From positions 717,239-781,238 of the forward strand of contig NZ_JAGYPM010000001.1 of the NCBI RefSeq assembly GCF_018343665.1: a DNA stretch of 64,000 nucleotides, in the 5' to 3' direction. The translations under genes were made by a program, and so were the position numbers. Shown here one piece after another: positions 55,876-64,000 of the stretch; positions within the stretch are counted from its first letter, which is position 1, and each line of letters opens with the position of its first letter. The notes beneath the pieces are model-generated. The model was not told the DNA's origin. It saw only the letters and a list, made by a program, of their open reading frames with translations, and ran no database searches. The stretch is from Cytobacillus citreus (GTDB taxonomy: Bacteria > Bacillota > Bacilli > Bacillales > Cytobacillaceae).

Positions 55876-56970
55876 TTATTCCTCTAATAGAAGCAAGGAG
55901 AGATGGAGTGTTACTAAGCTTTGGAAATCCTTTGGATTAAGATTCGTCAGCTCTTCAATTCTTTTTATCCGGTAATGTAGGGTATTTATATGTATGTGAA
56001 GCAAGTCAGCTGTATTTTTTATCGATTGATTTTCTTGTATATATGCATATAAAGTTTCAATTAAATCTTTTTCTGAAGTAAGTTTTCCGAGGGTTCGTTG
56101 TACAAACTCTCTTTTTGTTTTTTCACTTACTTCTTGTAATAACATTTCTATTTTTAAATCTTCTTCAAATATGATCGATTTCGTTTTTTGGGCTACAGAT
56201 AACGCTCTATCAGCTTAATTAAATGATTCACTTACATTGTTTGGCTTTACTGCTTTCCCGACACCGAAATAGAGATTGACTGAGAAATTTGTTTCCATTT
56301 GAGTTTTTAAATGCTTTAGATAATCTAATAAGGCATGTTTCTTCTGAGCAGTAAGTAAAAATAAAAACCGATTATTTCCCCATCTTATAAAAATATTATT
56401 TTTATCTGCGTAATGTCTTTGTTTCAGCTGGTTCCATAGTTCTCTTTCGGTCATTGTAGGGAGGTTATCAAAGCTTCCTAATATTAATTGGCGATCAACA
56501 TTTAGGTTTATTCCAAGTATAGATGCTCGATCATAAAACTCAGAAGTCCAATTCTTGTCCTGTAACCAATCAAAGACAAATGCTTCAAGTGCTCTTGATG
56601 TCCATTCCATTTGTTCGGCATAATAGCTTTCTTGGACGAAAAGCTCTGTCATTTTTTTTAATAGTTCCCCATATTGTGAGACTTTCTCTGGATCCCCAGT
56701 TATTCCGATAACACATACAACCTTTTGTTGAAAAAAGACGGGTAAATTTATGCCAGCTTTTACCCCTTTTAATGTAATCTCCATTTCTTTTGTAATAATT
56801 ACATTTTTTCTTTCCTTTATGGATAAAAGTGCACCTTCATGAAAGTTTCCAAGCCTTGAGTTGTCAGTGCTTGAGATGATAATGCCAGATGTATCAACAA
56901 TGATGATATCCTCATCTAAAAGTTTTCGTACTTCGATGACAATTTTTTTTGCTAATGAAGGTAAAAGCAT
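55876..56970 (-). pseudogene. CdaR/YsfB-type sugar-diacid regulator with nonsense codon
   Basis: Transcription regulator of the CdaR family (364 codons). Residues 1-250 carry the diacid-recognition domain (LPSLAKKIVIEVRKLLDEDI, VKAGINLPVFFQQKVVCVIG); the C-terminus has the PucR-type helix-turn-helix (IKNTADLLHIHINTLHYRIK). An in-frame TAA at 56215-56217 falls between VSESFN and ADRALSVAQKTKSIIFEEDL; the frame is open on both sides and the text is family-like throughout, so one base change created the stop. Without the C-terminal HTH the protein could not bind DNA. In B. subtilis the same three genes are ysfB-ysfC-ysfD. Confidence 0.85.
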
Positions 56971-57162
56971 TTCTGCACCTCTAAATAAATGAATTATATC
57001 TATTTTAGCATTAACAATTACCGAAATAATGACATTGTAAGAATTAATTAAATATTTTTATAAAATAATGAATAAGCGGATGAGGCTGTCCAAGCTAAAT
57101 GGAAACATTTTAATAATATAGTATAGAAGATCTCCTCCCTTAGGTTAGTGTGAACTACATTT

Positions 57163-57193
57163 GCCGTTCATCATTTGGTGAACGGTCTTTTTA
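57163..57193 (+). terminator. Terminator-like hairpin ahead of the chemoreceptor gene
   Basis: GCCGTTCATC pairs with GGTGAACGGT (one T-G) around ATTT, followed by CTTTTTA. No plus-strand gene lies upstream for it to end, so it may be a leader element or the remnant of a lost gene. No riboswitch fold could be recognised in 56971-57162. Confidence 0.6.
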
Positions 57194-57286
57194 ATAAGAA
57201 GAAAAATAGGTAATTATCCCCAACTGCATTGGAATTATGGTAATATATAAAAATGACCGTATTACTGCATGAAAAGGGGAAGTAAA

Positions 57287-58978
57287 ATGAGATTTACCGT
57301 AAGAAAAAAGCTTTTATTTGGATTTGTATCCGTTCTTTTATTATTTGCCTTGTATAGTGTGATATCTAATTATGAACTAAATAAGATCAATAATGAGTAC
57401 TCCGACCTAATAGAAGATAAGGTAAAGAATCTTCTTCTTTTGAAAAATTTAAAAGAAGACATAATGGCCGAGTCAAATGGGATCAGAGGATATTTACTCT
57501 TTGGGGAATCCATATATTTGTCTGATTATGATATGGCGAGTAAAAGATTGAATCAGCAATTGGATGAAATGGTTAAAACTTCAAAAAATAATCAGAATCA
57601 TGATTTAATAAATAGGCTTCATGACTTACATAAGGAATTCGAGAATAATGCTAATAATGCCATCAAGTTCAAAATAGAAGAAAATGAAGCTGAATATATG
57701 AAAATTGTGCATACCTCAGCTAAGGAAATAGGGCAAGAATTCGATCGAGTAGCTAATGAACTTATTACTTACAATGAGGAACAATTAATTGCAAACAGTA
57801 AAAATACATCTAAAAATGTAGAAGAAGCAAAATTATTCGTACTCATATTTAATATAATTGCTTTTATAGCGGCATTTACAATTGCATATTTCATTAGCCA
57901 AATGATAACAAACCCCATCATAGCAGCCGCTAATGCGATTGATCGGGTGGCTAAGGGTGAACTAAATATAGGGAAAATAAAATTAAAAAATAAGGATGAA
58001 ATTGGATCTTTAATTCAATCCCTTAATAAAATGCTCTATGATTTGCGAAAAGTAGTTGGGCAAGTAAGAGAGACTTCTGTACTTGTCTCTTCTAGCAGTG
58101 AGGAATTAGCTGCAAGTGCTGGTCAGAGCTCACTTGCTTCAGAGCAAGTTGCCCAAATTTCTCAACAAAATGCTACAGATATTGAACAACAGCTTTTAAG
58201 CTTTCGTTCAGTATCAACATCAATAGGTGAAATGGCTGCAAGTATAAAAGAAATTACATCAAACAGTGATGAAATGAGAGAAGTAACAGAGCACGCGAAT
58301 GGTCTTACAAATAATGGGCTCCAATCGGTTGAAAATGTAGTTAAGCAAATTAACGAAGTAAACCGAACTGTTGGTAATGCTACTGCTTCCATTCAAGGAT
58401 TAGAGATTAGATCCAATGAAATTAGTAATATTATTGGCATTATTACAAGTATCGCTGAACAAACCAATCTTTTGGCTTTAAATTCAGCAATTGAAGCTGC
58501 AAGAGCAGGTGAGCATGGGAAAGGCTTTGCAGTCGTTGCAGATGAAGTCCGGAAACTTGCTGAGGAATCAAAAAATTCCGCGGATCAAATTAAGCAAATG
58601 CTTGAAATGATTCAATTAGAGACTTCTCAGGCAGTGAACGTAATGGAAGAAGGAAATAAACAAGTTAATGAAGGACTTAAAGAAACAGAGGTAGCGAATT
58701 TTGCCTTTTCGCAAATTGCTCAAGAAATGGAGAATGTAACGAATAAAGTTGAGATTGTATCTTCAGCATTAGGTAAGCTATTAACTATCAGTGATCAAAT
58801 AATTTCTGAAATTACAAATGTTAGAGTGATAGCTAAAAAAAGTGTGGCTGCTACACAGAAAGCTTCTGCAGCAACTGAAGAACAACTAGCTACCATGGAG
58901 GAGGTTTCAACTTCTGCGACCTCTCTAGCAAACCTTGCGGAAGAATTGCAATCTGTTGTGTCCCATTTTAAAATTTAG
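57287..58978 (+). CDS. Methyl-accepting chemotaxis protein
   Basis: Transmembrane chemoreceptor of 563 residues. Order: membrane segment 1 (about 7-27, [18 protein letters not shown]), a four-helix-bundle-like extracellular domain (30-180), membrane segment 2 (about 182-207, [20 protein letters not shown]), HAMP domain ([20 protein letters not shown]), and a signalling domain with the hairpin tip around [20 protein letters not shown]. The ligand is unknown. The frame opens at 57269, but AAAAGGGGAAGTAAA fixes ATG at 57287. Confidence 0.93.
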   Translation: MRFTVRKKLLFGFVSVLLLFALYSVISNYELNKINNEYSDLIEDKVKNLLLLKNLKEDIMAESNGIRGYLLFGESIYLSDYDMASKRLNQQLDEMVKTSKNNQNHDLINRLHDLHKEFENNANNAIKFKIEENEAEYMKIVHTSAKEIGQEFDRVANELITYNEEQLIANSKNTSKNVEEAKLFVLIFNIIAFIAAFTIAYFISQMITNPIIAAANAIDRVAKGELNIGKIKLKNKDEIGSLIQSLNKMLYDLRKVVGQVRETSVLVSSSSEELAASAGQSSLASEQVAQISQQNATDIEQQLLSFRSVSTSIGEMAASIKEITSNSDEMREVTEHANGLTNNGLQSVENVVKQINEVNRTVGNATASIQGLEIRSNEISNIIGIITSIAEQTNLLALNSAIEAARAGEHGKGFAVVADEVRKLAEESKNSADQIKQMLEMIQLETSQAVNVMEEGNKQVNEGLKETEVANFAFSQIAQEMENVTNKVEIVSSALGKLLTISDQIISEITNVRVIAKKSVAATQKASAATEEQLATMEEVSTSATSLANLAEELQSVVSHFKI

Positions 58979-58990
58979 ATTTTTCATTAG

Positions 58991-59026
58991 AAGCACTAGC
59001 CGAATCGGTTAGTGCTTTATATTTTT
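58991..59026 (+). terminator. Terminator after chemoreceptor gene
   Basis: AAGCACTAGCCG / CGGTTAGTGCTT stem (one G-U pair) with a 3-base loop, followed by TATATTTTTC. Confidence 0.8.
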
Positions 59027-59031
59027 CATTT

Positions 59032-59295
59032 TTATTTTTTTCTAGACGAGCCAAGCAATGCTTGTTTCACCATTTGGTGTCCTAAAACTGCAACCCCAGC
59101 AGCAGTAATCCCATTTATGAGTCCCTCATAGGAAAAACCAAATGTTAAACTTCCAACTGTAATAGAGACAAAGAGAAGTACCCAAATAATCATCCAATTT
59201 GGAAATGCTGGAGTTTGTTTCATGGCAAAACCTAAAACCCATAGAGCTGGAACAAGCATTAGATAATTTTGATTTAAATACTCTAATAAATTCAT
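59032..59295 (-). CDS. Phage-holin-like small membrane protein
   Basis: An 87-residue protein with three hydrophobic segments (about 12-27, 34-52, 58-77) and a basic C-terminus (QALLGSSRKK), like the Hol44/Phage_holin_5_2 family. Family members occur both in prophages and as lone chromosomal genes in Bacillus, beside YvrJ-type genes as here. No other phage gene is near. The frame opens at 59310, but GGGGGTGAAATAT before the ATG at 59295 sets the start. Confidence 0.75.
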   Translation of the reverse strand: MNLLEYLNQNYLMLVPALWVLGFAMKQTPAFPNWMIIWVLLFVSITVGSLTFGFSYEGLINGITAAGVAVLGHQMVKQALLGSSRKK

Positions 59296-59499
59296 ATATT
59301 TCACCCCCAATTCTTTTTAGTACTAATATTTAATGTATGTAAGCTTCATTTTGCTTGTTTTGTTCCCTAGTACAAAGAGAAAAAATTTATGAATAGGTAT
59401 TTCCTTTTTTTCTAGTACAGATAAATTTTGAAATACCAAAATCCCTATGTCCTTTTTTCATTCTTATCAATATATAAGAATTGAAGGGAGGTGGGTAAT

Positions 59500-59593
59500 A
59501 TGGGTAGCTGTAACTAGATTAATAATTCGAGTTCGGAAGTTTAGTAGGCGAATTTTTGATGGTGATAAAGCTTTTGGAGTGTTACGGCAATAA
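59500..59593 (+). pseudogene. Possible frameshifted small gene with strong ribosome binding site
   Basis: GAAGGGAGGTGGGTAAT leads into ATG GGT AGC TGT AAC TAG, only five codons. The next frame continues as VAVTRLIIRVRKFSRRIFDG and ends at 59593, so loss of one G in the GGG after the ATG would give about 30 residues. It lies between the holin-like and YvrJ genes. Family unknown; it may also be a true mini-ORF. Confidence 0.3.
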
Positions 59594-59618
59594 TAAAATA
59601 ATATAGAGAGGAGTGCAG

Positions 59619-59759
59619 ATGATGGAAGAACTTCTACCATTCATAAGCGAGGTCGGCTTTCCTATCGTTGTTACGCTATTTCTGCTTCATCGAATAGAAG
59701 CTAAACTAGATTTAGTGGTGAATTCAATACAGGTCCTGCCTGATCGACTAAAGGAATGA
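59619..59759 (+). CDS. YvrJ-family small membrane protein
   Basis: A 46-residue protein: MMEELLPFISEVGFPIVVTL, FLLHRIEAKLDLVVNSIQVL and PDRLKE, which is the YvrJ family pattern (one membrane segment then HRIE-KLD). The family is of unknown function and often lies beside small DUF1659, DUF2922 and holin-like genes in Bacillus. Two ATGs at 59619 and 59622 follow AGAGAGGAGTGC. Confidence 0.8.
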   Translation: MMEELLPFISEVGFPIVVTLFLLHRIEAKLDLVVNSIQVLPDRLKE

Positions 59760-59786
59760 TGCCAAATTCAACAAAATCGCATTATA

Positions 59787-59815
59787 TTGACTTTCAATTC
59801 CAATAATGCTAAATT
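59787..59815 (+). promoter_or_regulatory. SigA promoter of the cold-shock gene
   Basis: TTGACT (59787-59792) and TAAATT (59810-59815) are 17 bases apart. This gives a 5' leader of about 150 bases, a usual feature of cold-shock mRNAs. Confidence 0.6.
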
Positions 59816-59970
59816 TAAATCAGCCGTTCTGCATCGTATTATATTTTTGCAAGCTGTTTTTTTCCAAAGCATCATATAGTTTGGATGTGTAATGATGAGT
59901 GAAAGCTATAATCGTTGTAAATGGTGAATTAACACATGGCTTCCTTAAGGCCAATAGGAGGATTTTTTTC

Positions 59971-60171
59971 ATGAAAAATGGTAAAGTTAAATGGTTTAAC
60001 GCTGAAAAAGGTTTCGGATTCATCGAAGGTGAAGACGGAAACGATGTATTCGTACATTACTCTGCTATCCAAACTGAAGGCTTCAAATCATTAGAAGAAG
60101 GTCAAGAAGTATCTTTCGAAGTTGTTGAAGGAGCTCGTGGACCTCAAGCTGCTAACGTAAATAAACTATAA
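59971..60171 (+). CDS. Cold-shock protein (CspB/CspD type)
   Basis: A 66-residue single-stranded nucleic-acid-binding protein with RNP1 (KGFGFIEG) and RNP2 (VFVHYSAI). It keeps mRNA unfolded at low temperature and in fast growth. The frame is open from 59899, but AATAGGAGGATTTTTTTC precedes the ATG at 59971 and the family start [16 protein letters not shown]. Codon use is strongly biased (AAA, GAA, GTA, TTC in conserved places), as in highly expressed genes. Several paralogues are likely elsewhere, so no gene name is given. Confidence 0.95.
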   Translation: MKNGKVKWFNAEKGFGFIEGEDGNDVFVHYSAIQTEGFKSLEEGQEVSFEVVEGARGPQAANVNKL

Positions 60172-60190
60172 TAGAATGATAACAATAATC

Positions 60191-60223
60191 GACAGTCTGG
60201 TCTCTTGACCAGGCTGTTTTTTA
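60191..60223 (+). terminator. Terminator after cold-shock gene
   Basis: ACAGTCTGGTC / GACCAGGCTGT stem (one G-U pair) with a TCTT loop, followed by TTTTTTA. Confidence 0.9.
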
Positions 60224-60282
60224 TTGGTTACTAGACTCCTATTTAGATTTTTTGTCAAAATTCCAATATAATAAGCGATTCG

Positions 60283-60296
60283 AGAACGAACGTTCC
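60283..60296 (+). promoter_or_regulatory. LexA box upstream of sbcDC
   Basis: AGAACGAACGTTCC matches CGAAC-N4-GTTCG except at the two outermost bases. It lies in the -35 area of a TATAAT at 60319-60324, so LexA would repress sbcDC. Confidence 0.6.
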
Positions 60297-60365
60297 GCTA
60301 TTTAGTATCTTTGTTTGATATAATAATAGTATTGTATTAAATGAGTAGAAACGAGGGTGAATATT

Positions 60366-61511
60366 ATGAAATTTATCCATACAGCAGATTGGCATTTGGG
60401 TAAGCTTGTGCATGGAATATATATGACAGAGGATCAGCGTTATTTTCTAGATCAATTTGTTCAATTAGTAGAGGAAGAAAAGCCCGATGCTGTGGTGATT
60501 GCTGGGGATTTATATGATCGTTCTGTTCCCCCGACAGATGCTGTTGAATTATTGAATGAAATATTGTTCAAGATCAATGTTGAACTAAAGACGCCAATTG
60601 TTGCGATTGGCGGCAATCATGATAGTGCTGAAAGGCTCTCTTTTGGGAGCTCTTGGTATAGGAAAAGTCAGTTTTATCTTTCCGGAAAGCTTGAAATAGA
60701 TATTCATCCTGTACAAATAAATGGTGTAAATTTTTACCTAGTACCTTATGCGGAACCAAGCATGGTTCGTCAACTGTTTGGCGACGATACAATCCATACA
60801 CATCAGGATGCCATGAAAAGTGTAATAGGAAAAATTGAAGATTCATTGAATCCAAATGAGCCTAACGTATTTGTTGGTCATGCTTTTGTTCTTGGTGGAA
60901 AAACGAGTGAATCTGAACGAACTTTATCAGTTGGTGGCTCTGGTTGTGTAGGTACAGAGTTGTTTGAACCATTTTCCTATACAGCCCTAGGACATTTACA
61001 TAGCCCAGATGCGATTAAACATGAAAAAGTGCGGTATTCTGGATCGTTACTTAAATATTCCTTTTCAGAAGCAAAGCAAGAAAAATCAGTTTCAATAATT
61101 GAAATTGATGAAAAAGGTCAACTTGATATTCGTTCTCGCTCACTCACTCCCAAAAAAAATATGCGTGAAATTGAGGGATATCTTGATGAAGTTTTGGATC
61201 CAGGTTTTTATGAAAAACAAAACTTGGATGATTATTTAAAAATTATCTTGCATGATGAAGGAGCTTTAATTGATCCAATCAATAAGCTGAGACAAATTTA
61301 CCCAAATATTCTTCATCTTGAACGAAAAATAGAAAATATCGACAAAAAGAAGAAGCAATTTTTTACTTCTGTTAAAGAAGAGAAAAAATCTGAGATCGAA
61401 TTGTTTAAACAATTTTATCAAGAAATGACAACTTCTGAATTCACAGATGAAAAAATAGCGGTTATGACAGATGTAATTAAGAATGTTCTGAAGGAGGAAG
61501 CGATGAAATGA
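60366..61511 (+). CDS. sbcD: Exonuclease subunit SbcD (Mre11-like)
   Basis: Mn-dependent nuclease subunit of SbcCD, which cuts DNA hairpins and blocked double-strand ends. 381 residues with phosphoesterase motifs HTADWHLGK, VIAGDLYDRSVPP, IGGNHDSAERL, VGHAFVLGG and LGHLHSP. The frame opens at a GTG (60357), but CGAGGGTGAATATT points to ATG 60366. sbcC overlaps its stop by 4 bases (ATGA). A LexA box upstream suggests SOS induction, as known for B. subtilis sbcD. Confidence 0.95.
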   Translation: MKFIHTADWHLGKLVHGIYMTEDQRYFLDQFVQLVEEEKPDAVVIAGDLYDRSVPPTDAVELLNEILFKINVELKTPIVAIGGNHDSAERLSFGSSWYRKSQFYLSGKLEIDIHPVQINGVNFYLVPYAEPSMVRQLFGDDTIHTHQDAMKSVIGKIEDSLNPNEPNVFVGHAFVLGGKTSESERTLSVGGSGCVGTELFEPFSYTALGHLHSPDAIKHEKVRYSGSLLKYSFSEAKQEKSVSIIEIDEKGQLDIRSRSLTPKKNMREIEGYLDEVLDPGFYEKQNLDDYLKIILHDEGALIDPINKLRQIYPNILHLERKIENIDKKKKQFFTSVKEEKKSEIELFKQFYQEMTTSEFTDEKIAVMTDVIKNVLKEEAMK

Positions 61512-64000
61512 GACCGTTAAAGTTAACGATGCAGGCATTCGGTCCATATGCAAGTACAGAGCTGATTGATTTTACAAAACTTAGTAATAGGACGATGTTC
61601 GTTATATCAGGAAAAACGGGCTCAGGAAAAACGACTATTTTTGATGGAATTAGTTATGCTATTTATGGAAAAGCAAGCGGAGAAGATCGAAATGGACCTG
61701 ATTTAAGAAGTCAATTTGCTAAGAATGATTTATTGACAGAGGTTTCTCTTGAATTTGCTTTAAGAAATAAAACATATTTTATTACTAGATCCCCACAGCA
61801 AGAAAAGAAAAAAGACCGTGGCGATGGGTATACAACGATAAGTGCAAAAGCGGAATTATATATTTATGATAAGAACGGTGACAAACAGCTCCTTGCTGCA
61901 AATATTCGTGATGTTGATGAAAAAATTAAAGAAATTATGATTATAGATAGCAATCAATTTAGGCAAATCCTAATGATTCCTCAAGGGGAATTTAGAAAGC
62001 TATTAACTTCGGAAAGTAAAGAAAAGGAAGTAATATTACAGCGATTATTCCATACGCAAATATATAAGAGGATTGAAGAAAAGCTAAAGGAAAATGCTGT
62101 GGAATTAAAAAGAACGGTTGATACCCAAATAGAAAACCGAAATCAGTCTATGCAGCAAATTCAAGCTCATTATAATGAAGAATTACAAGCATATTTAGGT
62201 GCAGGCAGTATTAATGACCAAATTATTATGCCACTCTTAAAATCTGAAATTAATTTGATGGAAGGAGAACTTGCACAGCTTTCAAATAGATTAAAAGAGA
62301 AACAAGAAAATAGAGACAGTCTCCAGCAGAAATTATACGAAGCCGAAGCAATTGTAAAACAGCTAATGGCAAAGGAAGATTTGGTTTTGAAAAAGGCTAA
62401 GCTTGAAGAAGAGAAGGAGAACTTTTCTCAAGTTGAAAGACTTATTATTCTTGCTCAAAAAGCGGCAGTTCTAGCTCAACAGGAAGAACTCTGTCATCAC
62501 TTGAAAAAGGAATTAGACATATCGAATCACGAGCTATCTGCATTACAAACACGGAAATCTATCCTTAGTGTCCAATTACATGAGCAGGAAGTTAGGCTGG
62601 AGGAAGAAAAAGTTCGGGAAAATGAAAGAGAGCTTCTTGCTGATGAAATTCGTATGCTTGAAAATATGAGAGAGGACATTCAATCCTTTTCAATAATTAA
62701 CAACGAAGCACATATAATAGAGAAAAGACTTGAAACACTAAAAAATGAGAAAGAGAAGATAGCTGATTTCTTGACCAAATCGGGACAAGCATTGATTATA
62801 CTCTTGGAAGAAAAACAACAATTAGAGAAAGATAAGCTGTTGTTTCTAGAAAATGCCAGTAAATTAGAAAAAATAGAAGATGAAATAGTAAGATTTGATA
62901 AATTTGAAGAGTTAAAGACAAGATACGAAAAGGAATTAAATCATTTTGAGCAAAGAAAAGGATATCTTGAGAACATTCTTTTACGTTTAGAAGATGGAAA
63001 GAAGATGATCGATCATTTAGAACAAAAATGGCTGCATGGGCAAGCCGGAATACTTGCAAGCAAGCTACTAGAAGGGGATTCTTGTCCGGTTTGCGGCTCT
63101 TTGCACCATCCGAATCCAGCTGTTTTAACAGAAACTATTCCAAATGATAAAGACTTAAAGTCCGCAAAAAGGCAGGTAGAAGAGGTAGAAAAGGAAAAAG
63201 CAAAGGCTGAATCAGATTTCTACGAGTCTCAATCGAATGTTCGCTCAGTAAAGGATGCATTAAATTCACTTTTGGCGGATATTCAGAAACATCGAGTTGA
63301 CCTTATTCAAGAAAATTTTTTAGTCAATAAAAGTTTAATTGTAACTGAACGGAATGATCTTGCTAAGGTTCAAAGTTCACTTTCAAAAAGAATTGAAAGA
63401 ATGCCTTCATGTTTAAAGGAATTGGAATATATGGAGAAAAATAAAGAGAATTATTCTATAAATCTTCAAAAACTGATTGATCAAATGAATGAAGCTACTA
63501 TTTTATACACCGAAAAGAAAACAAATTTAACAAGAATGACTGAAAAAATTCCTGTTGAGCTTCGTTCGATGGATGTTTTTGAAGATCGCTTGTTTAATGC
63601 GATGAATAAGCATGACAATCTTATTAAAAGATTTGAATCAGCAAATCAAAGCTTTCAAGATACAAAGGGTAAATTTCTTGCTGAAACAGCTAAATACGAA
63701 ATAATAGAAAAGCAGGCTGCAAAAAAGAAAGAAGATCTAGCTAATGAAAGAGAAGCCTTCGTTCAAAGGATGAAGAATCAAGGATTTGAATCATATAGTG
63801 AGTTTAATGGAGCCAAAAAATCAGAAAATGAAATAAAAATGCTTGAGAATTCATTAAGAAATTATCGTGAAGAGGTCCGATCTGTAAATGATAGATATGA
63901 AGAGCTTTCTAAGCTGTTGAAAGATGTGGAGAAGCCAGATTTAGAAAAACTAAATGATGCATATAGAGAGATTGAAAAGCATATCAGTCAGTTACAGGAA
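61508..64000 (+). CDS. sbcC: Exonuclease subunit SbcC (Rad50-like), partial
   Basis: SMC-like ATPase partner of SbcD. The first 831 codons are in the window, open to the edge with no stop. Seen: N-terminal FGPYASTELIDF and Walker A SGKTGSGKTTIFDG (residues about 34-47), Q-loop region QGEFRKLLTS, a long coiled coil, and the zinc hook CPVCGS at about residue 529, flanked by more coiled coil. The second coil and the C-terminal ATPase half lie beyond the window. Start ATG at 61508 overlaps the sbcD stop. Confidence 0.95.
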   Translation, partial: MRPLKLTMQAFGPYASTELIDFTKLSNRTMFVISGKTGSGKTTIFDGISYAIYGKASGEDRNGPDLRSQFAKNDLLTEVSLEFALRNKTYFITRSPQQEKKKDRGDGYTTISAKAELYIYDKNGDKQLLAANIRDVDEKIKEIMIIDSNQFRQILMIPQGEFRKLLTSESKEKEVILQRLFHTQIYKRIEEKLKENAVELKRTVDTQIENRNQSMQQIQAHYNEELQAYLGAGSINDQIIMPLLKSEINLMEGELAQLSNRLKEKQENRDSLQQKLYEAEAIVKQLMAKEDLVLKKAKLEEEKENFSQVERLIILAQKAAVLAQQEELCHHLKKELDISNHELSALQTRKSILSVQLHEQEVRLEEEKVRENERELLADEIRMLENMREDIQSFSIINNEAHIIEKRLETLKNEKEKIADFLTKSGQALIILLEEKQQLEKDKLLFLENASKLEKIEDEIVRFDKFEELKTRYEKELNHFEQRKGYLENILLRLEDGKKMIDHLEQKWLHGQAGILASKLLEGDSCPVCGSLHHPNPAVLTETIPNDKDLKSAKRQVEEVEKEKAKAESDFYESQSNVRSVKDALNSLLADIQKHRVDLIQENFLVNKSLIVTERNDLAKVQSSLSKRIERMPSCLKELEYMEKNKENYSINLQKLIDQMNEATILYTEKKTNLTRMTEKIPVELRSMDVFEDRLFNAMNKHDNLIKRFESANQSFQDTKGKFLAETAKYEIIEKQAAKKKEDLANEREAFVQRMKNQGFESYSEFNGAKKSENEIKMLENSLRNYREEVRSVNDRYEELSKLLKDVEKPDLEKLNDAYREIEKHISQLQE

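Noticed and set aside
59032..59760. A prophage indicated by the holin-like gene
   Set aside because: No lysin, tail, capsid or integrase gene is near, and holin-like and YvrJ-type small genes are common as lone chromosomal genes in Bacillus.

Overview
The window looks like chromosome of an endospore-forming, low-GC Bacillaceae bacterium. It carries sporulation genes (spoVS, cotE, spoVK, sirA, a Spo0E-type phosphatase), AGGAGG-type ribosome binding sites, LexA, GlnR and Spo0A sites of the Bacillus type, and blocks of gene order known from Bacillus subtilis: rny-ymdB-spoVS, miaB-ricA-cotE-mutS-mutL, miaA-hfq-spoVK-hflX-ynbB-glnR-glnA, lexA/yneA-yneB-ynzC-tkt-sirA-yneF, and ccdA-yneI-yneJ-yneK. 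The species cannot be fixed from the sequence alone.

Layout. 1-11.7 kb: RNase Y, YmdB, SpoVS, a two-subunit 2-oxoacid:ferredoxin oxidoreductase with a possible CcpA site, MiaB, RicA, CotE, a LysE exporter and a PH-domain protein, with two copies of a diverged intergenic repeat. 11.9-16.4 kb: mutS-mutL. 16.5-23.9 kb: an accessory, partly decayed stretch between mutL and miaA (integrase scar, two DUF4083-like small proteins, a methyltransferase behind a consensus promoter and a terminator-type leader hairpin, cupin, RidA, DUF1801, then mreBH). 24.2-32 kb: miaA, hfq, spoVK, a TRIC/YvgT-type membrane protein (minus strand), hflX, ynbB, glnRA. 32-34 kb: a second integrase scar, a DUF1259 gene and a polysaccharide deacetylase. 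34.2-39.4 kb: lexA and the SOS/division block, transketolase, sirA and yneF.

39.4-43.3 kb: a decayed mobile element of about 3.9 kb inserted at the 3' end of yneF. It is flanked by imperfect direct repeats and has pushed what looks like yneF's own terminator to its far side. It carries a broken tyrosine recombinase that is itself interrupted by a TnpB-only IS200/IS605-type transposon. Joining the bases outside the IS restores the recombinase reading frame and places the insertion after TTAC. The IS has a LexA-like site upstream of tnpB and a candidate omega RNA at its right end.

43.5-50 kb: a heterodimeric ABC exporter whose first gene is broken, a Spo0E-type gene, ccdA-yneI-yneJ and yneK. 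At 50,183-50,279 there is a gene with the features of a selenocysteine tRNA (UCA anticodon, long variable arm, encoded CCA), which B. subtilis lacks. No other selenocysteine gene and no convincing selenoprotein lies in the window.

50.3-64 kb: NUDIX, kynureninase and a glycolate oxidase locus (glcF, glcD and a CdaR-type regulator) in which glcD has a frameshift and the regulator a nonsense codon, suggesting loss of the pathway. Then come a chemoreceptor, a holin-like protein, a YvrJ-family protein, a cold-shock protein and sbcD-sbcC with a LexA box. sbcC runs off the window end.
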